Part shown: in pieces, positions 13,997-23,138 of the stretch | Numbering within the stretch: the first letter of the stretch is position 1 | Layout: the number at the start of each line of letters is the position of its first letter | Source of the DNA: Candidatus Saccharimonadota bacterium | Lineage (GTDB): Bacteria > Patescibacteriota > Saccharimonadia > Saccharimonadales > Saccharimonadaceae | DNA: 32,247 nucleotides | Direction of reading: 5' to 3' | NCBI GenBank assembly: GCA_017613135.1 | Contig: JAGAEN010000009.1 | Coordinates: 1-32,247 of the forward strand | The notes under the pieces: generated by a model | Databases searched by the model: none | What the model saw: only the letters and a program-made list of their open reading frames with translations | What the model was told of the DNA's origin: nothing | Translations under genes and position numbers: made by a program

Positions 13997-14947
13997 TTAA
14001 ATATTTAACTCCGTTAACTTTTCTTTTACTTCGTCTAACGCCTTCTGACCAAAACCCTTTAAGTCTTTAAGATCAGTTTCCGAAAGGGTCACGAGATCTC
14101 GAATCGTCTTAATATCGTTATTGATTAGAGCATTAGCCGTGCGTGCTGAGAGTTCTAGCTCTTCGATTGGAAGCATAAGACCAGAATCATCATCATCACT
14201 ATTGGTGCCTGGCGCAGGAGTCGACTCTACACTAGTCTTCCCAGCCAAAGCCTTATATTGATTGACCAAAATCGCCGCTGCTTCTTCAAAAGCCTCACGT
14301 GGCGTAATGGTACCATCAGTATCTACCGTAAGGGTAAGTTGTTGCAAATTCGTATCCTGACCCACACGAGTATTCTCTACTTTGTAACGAACTCTAAGCA
14401 CTGGTGTAAAGACTGCATCTACTGCAATCATATCCGAGTGTAGTCTTCCTTCCGAAGCGTTCTCAATCGTGAGATAGCCACGTCCAGACTCTACTACAAA
14501 ATGCATTTTGAGCACGTACTTTGGGTCATCGATGTGACAAATCACTTGGTTTGGATTAGCGATTTCCACTTCCGAAGGAAGTTTAATGTCACCCGCTACC
14601 ACGCGCTTATCACCGTCTTTTTCGGATTGCTTATCACCTTTGATTTCAAGCGAAAGTTCAACCGGATTATCAGTATGCATCTTAAAACGAATGTTTTTAA
14701 GATTGAGCATAATATCTACCACGTCTTCGCGGATACCCGGAATTGCGGTGTATTCGTGAGTCGTGCCTTCAATCGAAAATGCCGTAATCGCAGCACCTTT
14801 CACTGACGATAGGAGCACCCGACGCAGTGAGTTACCGAGCGTATTGCCATACCCTGGGTAGAGTGGTTTAATCACAAACTCTGCCTGAGTCGCACTTAGC
14901 TCTCTCACTTCTGCCAAATTTGCTTCGTGAATATTTTTAGTAGTCAT
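13997..14947 (-). CDS. rpoA: RNA polymerase alpha subunit
   Basis: 316 residues. The N-terminal dimerisation domain is marked by IKPLYPGYGNTLGNSLRRVL and by GAAITAFSIEGTTHEYTAIP; the C-terminal domain by IEELELSARTANALINNDI and GFGQKALDEVKEKL. An Asp-rich linker (SDDDDS, about 240-250) joins the two. It forms the platform for RpoB and RpoC and contacts UP elements and activators. AGGAGG precedes the ATG. It lies in the canonical rpsM-rpsK-rpsD-rpoA-rplQ order. Confidence 0.98.
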   Translation of the reverse strand: MTTKNIHEANLAEVRELSATQAEFVIKPLYPGYGNTLGNSLRRVLLSSVKGAAITAFSIEGTTHEYTAIPGIREDVVDIMLNLKNIRFKMHTDNPVELSLEIKGDKQSEKDGDKRVVAGDIKLPSEVEIANPNQVICHIDDPKYVLKMHFVVESGRGYLTIENASEGRLHSDMIAVDAVFTPVLRVRYKVENTRVGQDTNLQQLTLTVDTDGTITPREAFEEAAAILVNQYKALAGKTSVESTPAPGTNSDDDDSGLMLPIEELELSARTANALINNDIKTIRDLVTLSETDLKDLKGFGQKALDEVKEKLTELNI

Positions 14948-14958
14948 CTAAGTCCTCC

Positions 14959-15576
14959 TTAACGTGAGTAATACTCAACGATTAATTGTTCATTAATACC
15001 AGCTTCCGCTTCTTCGCGCTTTGGAAGCCCAGTGATTTCAATCTTCATTTTCTTGCCATCAGCTTTGAGCCACGATAAAGGTGTCGCAGAAGCTGCGCCC
15101 ATCACATTAGCGAGATTCTTGAAGTATTCGGACTTTTGAGAACCTGATTTTACTTCTAGAACATCACCCGGGTTCAGACGGATTGATGGAATATCAATCT
15201 TCCGACCGTTCAATAGAAAATGTCCGTGCGATACTAACTGCCGAGCTTGACGACGAGTAGTCGCAAACCCTGCGCGATAGACCGCATTATCAGCTCTTCG
15301 TTCTAAGAATTCCAACAGTTTTTCACCCGTCAGACCCTCGGCCCTTTGAGCTTCTCTCATTAACTTTGCGAATTGCTTTTCAAGTAGGCCATAAGTCCGG
15401 CGTACCTTCTGCTTTTCACGAAGCTGTGTGAGATAAAGGCTACCACCACGCACCCGCGTATCACCGTGTTGACCTGGAATACCAGATTTTTTTGCCATCA
15501 CCTTGTGGGCTTTTGGCGCCAGAGCGTAACCTTCACGGCGGCTCTGCTTTACAATTGGAGAATTATCGCGTGCCAT
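14959..15576 (-). CDS. rpsD: 30S ribosomal protein S4
   Basis: 205 residues. The S4 RNA-binding domain is seen at RRADNAVYRAGFATTRRQARQ and VSHGHFLLNGRKIDIPS. The N-terminal region (ARDNSPIVKQSRREGYAL) has no CxxC metal motif, so it is the zinc-free form. S4 starts 30S assembly and in some bacteria represses its own operon; no S4 site is evident here. Starts within a TAATG overlap with rpsK; AAAGGA is upstream. Confidence 0.97.
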   Translation of the reverse strand: MARDNSPIVKQSRREGYALAPKAHKVMAKKSGIPGQHGDTRVRGGSLYLTQLREKQKVRRTYGLLEKQFAKLMREAQRAEGLTGEKLLEFLERRADNAVYRAGFATTRRQARQLVSHGHFLLNGRKIDIPSIRLNPGDVLEVKSGSQKSEYFKNLANVMGAASATPLSWLKADGKKMKIEITGLPKREEAEAGINEQLIVEYYSR

Positions 15577-16013
15577 TATGGTTTCCTTTCTCCCTTCGGT
15601 CGCACACCACCGTGTGCAATCGGGGTTACATCAGTAATTGAATCAATCTTAATGCCGACTGTCGAAATCGCCCTGATCGCCGCATCGCGCCCTAGACCAA
15701 TGCCCGAGACATATACGTCCACAGAATTTAGTGCGTGATTTTTCTTTGCAAGGTCAAGTGCTTTTTCCGCTGCTACGCCTGCCGCAAATGCCGTACCCTT
15801 CTTCGAACCACGGAAGCCGTTAGCCCCAGCGGAAGAAGCCGCAAGCACTGCACCAGTTTTGTCGGTAACACTAATGATTGTATTATTAAAGGTCGATTGA
15901 ATATGTACAGCACCGCTGTTCACTATTCTTTTACCTTTTTTCGCTGCCTTAGCCTTTGGAGCCTGAGCTTCAGGGGCCTCAGTAGCAGTAGTTTTCTTAA
16001 TATCTTCTGCCAT
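15576..16013 (-). CDS. rpsK: 30S ribosomal protein S11
   Basis: 145 residues. STFNNTIISVTDKTGAVLA, GFRGSKKGTAFAAGVAAEKA and ITDVTPIAHGGVRPKGERKP are uS11 blocks. The N-terminal Ala/Lys/Pro-rich tail (residues 1-30) is longer than usual. The end is altered relative to the common NGCRPPKRRRV: the Cys is Val and the basic run is weaker. S11 lines the platform near the E site. AGGAG is 6 bases before the ATG. Confidence 0.97.
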   Translation of the reverse strand: MAEDIKKTTATEAPEAQAPKAKAAKKGKRIVNSGAVHIQSTFNNTIISVTDKTGAVLAASSAGANGFRGSKKGTAFAAGVAAEKALDLAKKNHALNSVDVYVSGIGLGRDAAIRAISTVGIKIDSITDVTPIAHGGVRPKGERKP

Positions 16014-16027
16014 TTTTTACTCCTATC

Positions 16028-16414
16028 TTAAGTCTTACTTGCAGCTTTTGGTTGTGTACCACCGACCGCGATCGCCTTACCCTTACGAGTACGTGCATTC
16101 GTACGAGTCCTTTGGCCGTTGACTGGTAATTTAGCCTTGTGGCGGATACCCTTGTAAGAATTGATATCCTTTAAACGTTTAATATTGTTGCTCACGAGAC
16201 GTCTGAGATCACCTTCAACGTGATATTTCGCGGAAATAATGTCGTTGATTTTCTGTTCTTCAGCCTCGGTGAGATCTTTCACCCGAGTGGTAGGCTCGAT
16301 TTTAGCCTCCGCAAGGATTTTTTTACTGGTCGTTCTACCAATTCCATAAACGTAAGTGAGAGCAATCCACACTTGCTTTTCGGAAGGTATCACAACGCTA
16401 GCTATTCTAGCCAT
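16028..16414 (-). CDS. rpsM: 30S ribosomal protein S13
   Basis: 128 residues. [39 protein letters not shown] and [15 protein letters not shown] are the uS13 blocks. S13 in the 30S head contacts the 50S and the P-site tRNA. It starts 2 bases after the rpmJ stop. First of the rpsM-rpsK-rpsD-rpoA-rplQ block. Confidence 0.97.
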   Translation of the reverse strand: MARIASVVIPSEKQVWIALTYVYGIGRTTSKKILAEAKIEPTTRVKDLTEAEEQKINDIISAKYHVEGDLRRLVSNNIKRLKDINSYKGIRHKAKLPVNGQRTRTNARTRKGKAIAVGGTQPKAASKT

Positions 16415-16416
16415 TC

Positions 16417-16533
16417 TTAACCCTGCCTTTGCTTATTTTTAGGTTTTTTCTTATTGATGACACGAAGGACACCTTTGCGGCGCACGATAATGTCATCCGG
16501 CGAAATTTTTTTAACACTAGCACGTACTTTCAT
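16417..16533 (-). CDS. rpmJ: 50S ribosomal protein L36, zinc-free form
   Basis: A 38-codon gene: [10 protein letters not shown], then [20 protein letters not shown], then PKNKQRQG. The start [10 protein letters not shown] and the end KQRQG are those of bL36, and it sits in the expected place between infA and rpsM. The usual metal ligands (CxxC, Cys, His) are all gone, so this is a C-minus paralogue type that does not bind zinc. It overlaps no other reading frame of note. AAAGGA lies about 11 bases upstream. Confidence 0.95.
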   Translation of the reverse strand: MKVRASVKKISPDDIIVRRKGVLRVINKKKPKNKQRQG

Positions 16534-16650
16534 GGTGTTAAAAATCCTTTCTTTTTATACTCCAGAGTTTTAAAATCATACTCGGATGATTTTGCAATTT
16601 TTATATCTGTTAATCACAGGTGACAAAAATCATACTCTGAAGCGTTAATA
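16534..16650 (-). other. infA-rpmJ spacer with repeated motif and hairpin
   Basis: 117 bases without a gene. GAGTATGATTTT occurs twice on the minus strand (16637-16626 and 16583-16572), and a third related GAGTATAAAAAG follows at about 16562. AAAATCAT (16572-16579) and ATGATTTT (16586-16593) form an 8-pair hairpin. It could be a leader that controls rpmJ-rpsM, or a spot of weak termination; nothing identifies a ligand. Confidence 0.4.
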
Positions 16651-16875
16651 TTAATCCTTGAGCCGGAAGCTGATTCTACCCTTTGTAAGATCGTAAGGGG
16701 TTAACTCAACTTCGACCCTGTCGCCCGGGACCAAACGGATGTAGTTTTTCCGCATTTTCCCGCTCATATGGGCAACAATAACATGACCATTCTCGAGTTC
16801 CACCCGAAACTGGGTATTAGGTAATGCTTCAACAACAGTACCAGTGAGTTTAATCACTTCCTTTTGACTAGCCAT
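16651..16875 (-). CDS. infA: Translation initiation factor IF-1
   Basis: 74 residues forming one S1-type OB domain: [39 protein letters not shown] and [11 protein letters not shown] are the IF-1 signature. IF-1 binds the 30S A site during initiation. Own promoter at 16889-16917; the predicted start is only about 6-7 bases before the ATG and no Shine-Dalgarno is visible. It precedes rpmJ and rpsM as in most bacteria, but here follows a sortase rather than map. Confidence 0.97.
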   Translation of the reverse strand: MASQKEVIKLTGTVVEALPNTQFRVELENGHVIVAHMSGKMRKNYIRLVPGDRVEVELTPYDLTKGRISFRLKD

Positions 16876-16888
16876 AAATTACTTTCTC

Positions 16889-16917
16889 AGTATAGCACAC
16901 TTTTTTGCAATTGTAAA
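16889..16917 (-). promoter_or_regulatory. Promoter of infA and the rpoA operon
   Basis: TTTACA (16912-16917), 17-base spacer ending AAGTGTGC, TATACT (16889-16894), extended -10 TGC. It shares the AAGTGTGn element with the promoters of secY, the rluA-type gene and the 151-aa gene. It is 16 bases from the sortase stop. Confidence 0.8.
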
Positions 16918-16932
16918 TAAGAAAAATTCTAA

Positions 16933-17640
16933 TTATTCTGTAATCAAAACTGCTCTCGTAAATTGTCTAGAGAGATAAGTCTTTTGCGTCTGTGACCATT
17001 CACCAGTACAAGAAATCAAAGTGACTGACTCCTTACCAGGCTCCGGCGAGCGCATCGCTTTTGACATATAATTATCTGCCTCTACTAAAGGCACTGTAAC
17101 ATTTTCCACAACCGAATATCGATATTTCACCCCGTCACCTCGCTCCACCTGAATAATATCGCCAGCCGCAAGACTTGGCAAATCTTTAAATACTCCGTGC
17201 ACACGCGGCCCACCGTTATGCCCATCTAGTACCATCGTGCCACCTTCTCCCGGCGCATAGGATGCTTCGTACCACCCCACATCAAAAATATTATTTGGCG
17301 TGTTTAATTCTCCCTTAGAGTTTACCCCCATCGGCAAAATCCTCGCATAATAAACTCCTAATTTTTCTACCGTAAGATAGCGTGGCCTCTTCGGCCCCAC
17401 CGTATACTCTACCACTTCCTCTTCCGTTGGTGGTATTTCCACTATCTCCTCGTCTTCCGGTCCAACTACAGTCACCGCCTCGTCCCGCTCACTACCTTCC
17501 TTCTCGCGATAATATGCATCCTCCCATACCGCCACTCTAATCAAAAACGCCAAGAGCAAAACCCCCAGAATCCCCCAAACTACCCACTTAACAATCCTCT
17601 TCGGACTAAAATCAATCTTTAAGCTCATTTTTAAAATCAT
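16933..17640 (-). CDS. Membrane-anchored sortase inside the secY-infA interval
   Basis: 235 residues. A membrane segment at residues 15-37 is followed by an acidic, Pro/Glu/Val-rich stalk (about 45-82) and a sortase domain with His141 (VLDGHNGGP), Cys211 (TLISCTGEW) and Arg225 or Arg229 (LSRQFTRAV). The TISCTG-type site and the DGHN turn resemble class E/F-like sortases. The ATG at 17640 lies within secY (29-base overlap); ATG 17628 is an alternative start. Neither has a clear Shine-Dalgarno, so coupling to secY is likely. The place between secY and infA is where adk and map usually stand. Confidence 0.87.
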   Translation of the reverse strand: MILKMSLKIDFSPKRIVKWVVWGILGVLLLAFLIRVAVWEDAYYREKEGSERDEAVTVVGPEDEEIVEIPPTEEEVVEYTVGPKRPRYLTVEKLGVYYARILPMGVNSKGELNTPNNIFDVGWYEASYAPGEGGTMVLDGHNGGPRVHGVFKDLPSLAAGDIIQVERGDGVKYRYSVVENVTVPLVEADNYMSKAMRSPEPGKESVTLISCTGEWSQTQKTYLSRQFTRAVLITE

Positions 17641-19045
17641 CGTAAGTTATCATTAGAGCTCTGGAATCCACCGACCTGAGATTCTCTAACGCCACCGTCA
17701 CCACAATGAGAAGCCCCGTACCCGAAATAGAAAGCCCAATCGGCGCACCGGTCACTATAATAAATATGTAATCCGTGATAAATGGTAACATCGCAATAAG
17801 TCCAAGCGCCAACGCTCCAAACAAATTAAGCCTATTTACTACTTTACCAAGATATTCTGCCGTCTTAATGCCCGGCCGCACGCCTTCGATAAAGGCACCT
17901 TGCTTTTGCAAATTATCTGCAATTTCTTTGGTGTTGAAAATGATAGAAGTATAGAAATAGGTAAAGGCGAATACTAGTAAGAAATACATCGCCGGATAGA
18001 CAAACCATTGTCCCGTGATTCCATCTGGATACATCGTCGCATAATTACTCGCCGATGGTGCTGAGAAAATCGTAGTCAAAGATTCGCCAAATTCATTACC
18101 TGGATTTACCGAAGTAATCACCTGTCCTACGAGCGCCGGCAAAGACAAAAACGCCGTCGCAAAAATCACCGGAATCACACCCGCCGCAATCAATTTAATC
18201 GGCAAAATCGATTTAATCCCACCGTAAGAAGAATTACCGTGTACACGTTTCGCATAATTTATTGTCACAATTCTCTGTGCTTCGTTTAGCTTCACCAAGA
18301 AATAAATCACCACCAACATCGCAATGCTAAACCCTAAGATAATCCAAAAGACCGTCGGGTTCACTGGTAAATTTAGCCAGCCAAACATCGATAAGGAACC
18401 TTGGCTTGTATCAAAGAGTGCCGAGCCAAGCGACGCCATCGTCGTCGGCAACTGCGAAATAATTGATGCGAAAATCAAAGTCGAAATACCATTACCAATC
18501 CCCTGCTCCGTAATCAACTCGCCCATCCACATCAAAATCACCGAGCCCGTCGTCATTGCCGTTACCGACAAAATCCAATCTCCCATCGACGGCGTAAATT
18601 CAGTTGCAATATTTGCCGAAATCGTCGTCTGATAAAGAATAAAGATATAAGCAATCGACTGCACAATCGCAAGAGGCACTGTGAGCATTCTGGTCCATTG
18701 GTTAATTTTTCGCCGCCCAGTCTCACCGTCATTAGACAATTCCTCAAGACTCGGAATTGCCTTAGTCAGAAGCTGAATCACAATCGATCCAGTAATATAT
18801 GGCGACAACCCCACCAGAATAATACTAAACGATGCTAGTCCACCACCCGAAATCAAATTTAGAAAATTTGAAAAATCCGATTTTTCCATCAAATTTGACA
18901 CGGCTTCTTTAAATGTAGAAGCATCGCCCATTGGTACTGGGATTTCTGCGAGTAATCTGTACGCCACCAAAATACCCAAGATAATGCCGACTCGCTTCAG
19001 CATATCTTTATTTTTTAGGGATTTGAAAATTGTCTTAAAATGCAT
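17612..19045 (-). CDS. secY: Protein translocase subunit SecY
   Basis: 477 residues with the ten membrane spans expected. VLVAYRLLAEIPVPM, GGLASFSIILVGLSPYITGS (plug and TM2), NDGETGRRKINQWTR, MWMGELITEQGIGNG and GIKTAEYLGKV are SecY family blocks. It forms the channel through which SecA pushes exported proteins; the sortases and surface proteins here depend on it. AGAGG is 4 bases before the ATG. Its promoter lies at 19071-19079. Confidence 0.97.
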   Translation of the reverse strand: MHFKTIFKSLKNKDMLKRVGIILGILVAYRLLAEIPVPMGDASTFKEAVSNLMEKSDFSNFLNLISGGGLASFSIILVGLSPYITGSIVIQLLTKAIPSLEELSNDGETGRRKINQWTRMLTVPLAIVQSIAYIFILYQTTISANIATEFTPSMGDWILSVTAMTTGSVILMWMGELITEQGIGNGISTLIFASIISQLPTTMASLGSALFDTSQGSLSMFGWLNLPVNPTVFWIILGFSIAMLVVIYFLVKLNEAQRIVTINYAKRVHGNSSYGGIKSILPIKLIAAGVIPVIFATAFLSLPALVGQVITSVNPGNEFGESLTTIFSAPSASNYATMYPDGITGQWFVYPAMYFLLVFAFTYFYTSIIFNTKEIADNLQKQGAFIEGVRPGIKTAEYLGKVVNRLNLFGALALGLIAMLPFITDYIFIIVTGAPIGLSISGTGLLIVVTVALENLRSVDSRALMITYDDFKNELKD

Positions 19046-19070
19046 AATACCTCTTAAATAACTATATCTA

Positions 19071-19079
19071 ATAATAGCA
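19071..19079 (-). promoter_or_regulatory. Extended -10 promoter of secY
   Basis: AAGTGTGCTATTAT on the minus strand: TATTAT at 19071-19076 with TGC before it; a poor -35 (TTCCAA) stands 17 bases further up. The leader is about 19 bases and includes AGAGG. Confidence 0.6.
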
Positions 19080-19112
19080 CACTTTTTGAGAATTTGGAAT
19101 ATATTTCTCCGA

Positions 19113-19296
19113 AATAAAAAGGCTTTTAAAAGAGCATAAATGAGATTTAGACCAGATTTCTAAATTGTAAGTTCTGCTACTTAACAACGAAAAAATGTCC
19201 CCTAGCCCGAAGGGCGAATAAGGACATTTTTTCTTGACTTATGTAGCAGGTCTTACAATTTAGAAGTCCAATGCTCTTTTAAAAGCCTTTTGATAT
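19113..19296 (-). ncRNA. Rod-like structured RNA candidate (6S-like) between rpoC and secY
   Basis: No gene here. Nested inverted repeats fold about 180 bases into one rod: a perfect 21-pair closing stem (19117-19137 with 19271-19291), an asymmetric bubble (5 bases on one side, about 20 on the other), 14 plus 7 pairs with a 2x2 mismatch (19158-19180 with 19243-19265), a second loop, 12 pairs (19189-19200 with 19222-19233), and a GCCC-GAA-GGGC tip. On the minus strand TATAAT stands just before the closing stem and a U-rich run (TTTTTATTT) follows it, so a transcript of about 180 bases fits exactly. Size and shape recall 6S RNA. Alternatives: a compound rpoC terminator, or a small palindromic mobile repeat, since CGAAATA occurs at both borders. 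The strand is inferred. Confidence 0.45.
19189..19233. terminator. Terminator-like core hairpin after rpoC
   Basis: GAAAAAATGTCC (19189-19200) pairs with GGACATTTTTTC (19222-19233), with an inner GCCC-GAA-GGGC hairpin. It would work in both directions and is the innermost arm of the larger rod. Confidence 0.6.
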
Positions 19297-19302
19297 CGAA
19301 AT

Positions 19303-19308
19303 ATTATA
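19303..19308 (-). promoter_or_regulatory. -10-like box overlapping the rpoC stop codon
   Basis: TATAAT formed by the last codons of rpoC (ACTTATAAT), 11 bases before the closing stem of the rod. No TGn extension and no good -35, so the promoter call is weak. Confidence 0.35.
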
Positions 19309-22300
19309 AGTTCTCGAGATCTTCTTCCGTCGGAACTTTAGAATCCGGCATCTCAAGCTCTTCAAGTGGCGCTACACCAGTACCTACTGGAATCTTGCGA
19401 CCGATAATCACATTTTCCTTCAGGCCTTTCAAGCGATCCACGCGACCGTTGATGGCAGCGTTGATTAACACGCGAGTAGTATCCTGGAAGGATGCTGCCG
19501 ACAAGAACGAATCCGAGAAGATTGATACTTTGGTAATACCAAGTAGAAGATTCGTGTAGGTCGCCGGTTTCTTACCTTCGGCTTCGAGTCGTTTGTTTTC
19601 CTCGACCACGGAAGCCTTAGAAGTAATATCACCAGTTACGAACTCCGAATCACCCGGCTCGTTAATTTGCACTCTTGAGAACATTTGGCGGACCAAGATT
19701 TCAAGGTGCTTTGGCGAAATCTCGTGACCTTGCGCCGAATAAACCGAAAGCACATCGTTCATAATGTAGCGTTCAGTTTCTTCGATGCCTTTATACTTCA
19801 TCAAATCTTGCAAGTTGAGAGAACCCGTCGTCAATCTATCACCAGCCATTACGCTATCGTTAGATTTAACAACTAATTCTGCATCACCAGGGATCTCCAT
19901 CTTTACAGGCGCAGCAGCCGCACCAACTAAGATGATAGCATCTTTAACTAATTCAATGATACCGTCGTGCTTAGCTTTAATTGCAGCCTTTTCGCCAGAC
20001 TTCTTCACCAAAGTCGCACCGGCTTTTACGGATTCACCATCTTTCACCGCCGGCTTGCAACCGTCAAGCTCAATTCTTTCAATTTCACCGGACTGTGGCG
20101 TAATTTGAACGACGTAATGATTACCATCTTCCCAAAATTCTACCACACCGTCAATTGGCGAAACATAGGCTTGACCCTTCGGGGTACGAGCCTCAAGGAG
20201 CTCCTCGACACGAGGAAGACCACGTGCGATAGCACCAGAACCTGCCACACCAGAACCGTGTTTGGTATCAAGCGTCAGCTGCGTACCTGGCTCACCAAGA
20301 GATTGCGCGGCGATTACACCCACCGGCTCGTGTGCTGCCACAAGAGCACGAGTAGCCATATCTACACCGTAAGCTTTGCGTGGCACACCATCCACTGCGG
20401 TAGTTGAAAGCACAGATTGAATTTTAACAGATTCAATCTTTTCATCTGCATCAATCTGCTCAGCCATTTCTTTAGTAATCAACTCATCTGCTTCGAGATA
20501 ACCTGGCACTGCTTCAGCCGTATAACGACCAGCAATCCTTGCCACGAATTCAATACCCGAAGCTTCAGTTTCTGACTTATACACCGTAAAGCCTGGGTCG
20601 TACGCTTCTTCGTCGGTCGTAAAGACATCTTGCGACACATCGACAAGACGACGAGTAAGATACCCAGAGTCTGCCGTACGTAGAGCCGTTGACACCTGAC
20701 CCTGACGTGCACCTCGCGTCGCGATAAACGACTCCAAGGTATTGAGGCCCTTCTTGTAAGACGACTTCACTGGGAGCTCAATTTCGTTGTTGTTAATATC
20801 CACCATGATACCAATCTCTGCCGAAGCAAGCTTGATGTTAGAAATATTACCACGAGCACCCGAGTTCACCATCACTGCGATATCGGTATCCATTTCAGAT
20901 AGCTTACTCTGCAAGAATTCCGAAATCTTTTTATCGATATCACGCCAGTTGGCAATCGTCAGTTTATAGCGTTCCTCATCAGTCACCAAACCATCATTGT
21001 ATTGTTGCTGAATGAGAGCCGTCTTCGCATCACCTTCCGCGATAAAGTCATCAATCTCATCGTAAGTTGGATAATCGTCCTTCGCCGTAGAAATTGACGC
21101 CACCGTTTCATATTCAAAGGCCAAGTCTTTAAGATCATCTGCCGTTTTTACCATTACCTCTGCCCCATAAAGGTCAAAGATATCGGCCATTACTTTCGAC
21201 AAATGCTTCTTAGTCTGCACTGAATTATCATATGGATAATCCTTTGGCAAAATCTCGTTAAAGATTACACGACCAAGAGTAGTGTTACGAATTTCTTTCT
21301 TTGCAAACACCCGAATCGGCGTTTGAAGCGCGATGATTCCCTGGTCGTAAGCCATTTCCGCTTCATAGACTGACGAAAATGCCTTTGGCTCACCAGTATC
21401 CGTACCTGGCTTATCGTAAGTTAAGTAGTAAGCACCGAGCACCACATCCTGATAAATAGCAAGCACTGGCGCCCCATCAGCCGGTTTCAACAAATTCTTT
21501 TCCGCCGACATCAATTCGCGTGCTTCTGCCTGTGCCGCATCCGACAAAGGTAGATGCACTGCCATTTGGTCGCCATCATAGTCTGCGTTAAAGCCTGACG
21601 CTACGAGTGGGTGAAGCTTAATTGCTTTACCATCAATTAGTCTTGGCTGGAAAGCTTGCACTGACAAACGGTGAAGCGACGGTGCGCGGTTCAAAAGTAC
21701 ATACTTACCTTTAATTACCTCATCCAACGCATCCCAAATTACAGTCTCTTTAGCTTCAATCAATCTCGATGCCGCACGAATATTATTTGCATATTCGTGT
21801 GAAATCAACCAAGAAATTACGAACGGCTTAAAGAGCTCTAGTGCCATTTGTTTCGGCAAGCCACATTCATTCAACTTTAATTCAGGGCCTACCACAATCA
21901 CTGAACGGCCAGAATAATCGACACGTTTACCGAGAAGGTTCTGGCGGAACCGACCTTGTTTACCTTTAAGAAGGTCCGACAAAGACTTCAATTTGCGCCG
22001 ACCGTTCGTCGAATTTGCTCCACGCGAACCATGCGCCGCTGAATTATCAATCAACGCATCTACTGCTTCCTGAAGCATCCGCATTTCATTGCGGCAAATC
22101 ACTTCTGGCGCATTAAGATCTAGTAGTTTTTTCAAACGATTGTTACGGTTAATAACCCGGCGATAAAGGTCGTTTAAATCTGAGGTCGCAAACCGACCAC
22201 CAGGGAGCGCAATCATCGGACGAAGATCCGGTGGAATTACTGGAATAACCGTAAGAATCAAATCTTCTGGTTTAATCCCAGCAGCCTGCATCCCCTCGAG

Positions 22301-23137
22301 GGTTTTAAGACGCTTTTGAATCTTCTTTTCTCTCTGGCCCTTCGCTTCTGCTTCTTCCTTATGAAGTCCTTCAATTAATTTATCTAGGTCTACCTCATCA
22401 AGGAGTCTCCTGATTGCAGTGGCACCCATTTCCACTTCAATCAAATCTTTATATTCATCTGGCAAATTACGATATTCTGCTTCAGAAATCACCCCACCCT
22501 TCTTAAATGATTCAAGCCAGGTCTTTCGGGCCTCATATTCATTCTTGAGGTCTTCTAGCTCTTTAGTTCGAGCTTCGGCAAGAACCTTCGTACTATTCTT
22601 TTCATTGCCAGCCTCGATACTATACCGAATTTCAATCGATTCTTGTGCAGCTCTCGTCTGTTTTTCCAAGTTATCCAACGTCTTATTAATCTCATCCGTC
22701 TTGGCATCTGTCATTAAATAGGTTGCAAAGTAAACTACCTTTTCAATATTTTTCACAGTAATGTCAAGAAGTAGCGACAAAGCCGAAGGAATCCCGCGCA
22801 TAAACCAAATGTGTGCCACTGGCGCTGCAAGCGCAATGTGGCCCATACGCTCACGACGAGTAATTGATTTAGTAACAAGATTACCTTCCTTATCTACTGC
22901 CGCCTCACGGCTTCTCACACCTTTAAGTTTCGAATCGTGCGGGTTGATATCCTTGGTTGGACCAAAGATTCTTTCGCAGAACAAACCATCACGCTCAGGT
23001 TTCTGAGTCCGATAGTTAATAGTTTCTGGCTTGGTTACTTCACCATAACTCCAATTGAGAATGTCGTCGCGACTTGCCACCGACAGTCTAATCGAGTCAA
23101 AGTCCGAAGCGCTGATAAAATTATCCATCCACGCCAT
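19304..23137 (-). CDS. rpoC: RNA polymerase beta-prime subunit, zinc sites lost
   Basis: 1277 residues from ATG 23137 ([19 protein letters not shown]), which directly follows the rpoB stop (one base between) with GGAGAGGAG at the end of rpoB; a longer frame to 23227 would overlap rpoB for no reason. The catalytic NADYDGDQM (517-525; Asp519, 521, 523) holds the Mg ion. Other blocks: [40 protein letters not shown]. The four cysteines of the N-terminal zinc domain are missing ([17 protein letters not shown] in place of CxCGKY...CxxCGVE), and so are those of the second site ([20 protein letters not shown]). Only four cysteines remain in the whole protein. The insert between them has a coiled-coil character (about 150-290). 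Confidence 0.98.
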   Translation of the reverse strand: MAWMDNFISASDFDSIRLSVASRDDILNWSYGEVTKPETINYRTQKPERDGLFCERIFGPTKDINPHDSKLKGVRSREAAVDKEGNLVTKSITRRERMGHIALAAPVAHIWFMRGIPSALSLLLDITVKNIEKVVYFATYLMTDAKTDEINKTLDNLEKQTRAAQESIEIRYSIEAGNEKNSTKVLAEARTKELEDLKNEYEARKTWLESFKKGGVISEAEYRNLPDEYKDLIEVEMGATAIRRLLDEVDLDKLIEGLHKEEAEAKGQREKKIQKRLKTLEGMQAAGIKPEDLILTVIPVIPPDLRPMIALPGGRFATSDLNDLYRRVINRNNRLKKLLDLNAPEVICRNEMRMLQEAVDALIDNSAAHGSRGANSTNGRRKLKSLSDLLKGKQGRFRQNLLGKRVDYSGRSVIVVGPELKLNECGLPKQMALELFKPFVISWLISHEYANNIRAASRLIEAKETVIWDALDEVIKGKYVLLNRAPSLHRLSVQAFQPRLIDGKAIKLHPLVASGFNADYDGDQMAVHLPLSDAAQAEARELMSAEKNLLKPADGAPVLAIYQDVVLGAYYLTYDKPGTDTGEPKAFSSVYEAEMAYDQGIIALQTPIRVFAKKEIRNTTLGRVIFNEILPKDYPYDNSVQTKKHLSKVMADIFDLYGAEVMVKTADDLKDLAFEYETVASISTAKDDYPTYDEIDDFIAEGDAKTALIQQQYNDGLVTDEERYKLTIANWRDIDKKISEFLQSKLSEMDTDIAVMVNSGARGNISNIKLASAEIGIMVDINNNEIELPVKSSYKKGLNTLESFIATRGARQGQVSTALRTADSGYLTRRLVDVSQDVFTTDEEAYDPGFTVYKSETEASGIEFVARIAGRYTAEAVPGYLEADELITKEMAEQIDADEKIESVKIQSVLSTTAVDGVPRKAYGVDMATRALVAAHEPVGVIAAQSLGEPGTQLTLDTKHGSGVAGSGAIARGLPRVEELLEARTPKGQAYVSPIDGVVEFWEDGNHYVVQITPQSGEIERIELDGCKPAVKDGESVKAGATLVKKSGEKAAIKAKHDGIIELVKDAIILVGAAAAPVKMEIPGDAELVVKSNDSVMAGDRLTTGSLNLQDLMKYKGIEETERYIMNDVLSVYSAQGHEISPKHLEILVRQMFSRVQINEPGDSEFVTGDITSKASVVEENKRLEAEGKKPATYTNLLLGITKVSIFSDSFLSAASFQDTTRVLINAAINGRVDRLKGLKENVIIGRKIPVGTGVAPLEELEMPDSKVPTEEDLENL

Positions 23138-23138
23138 A

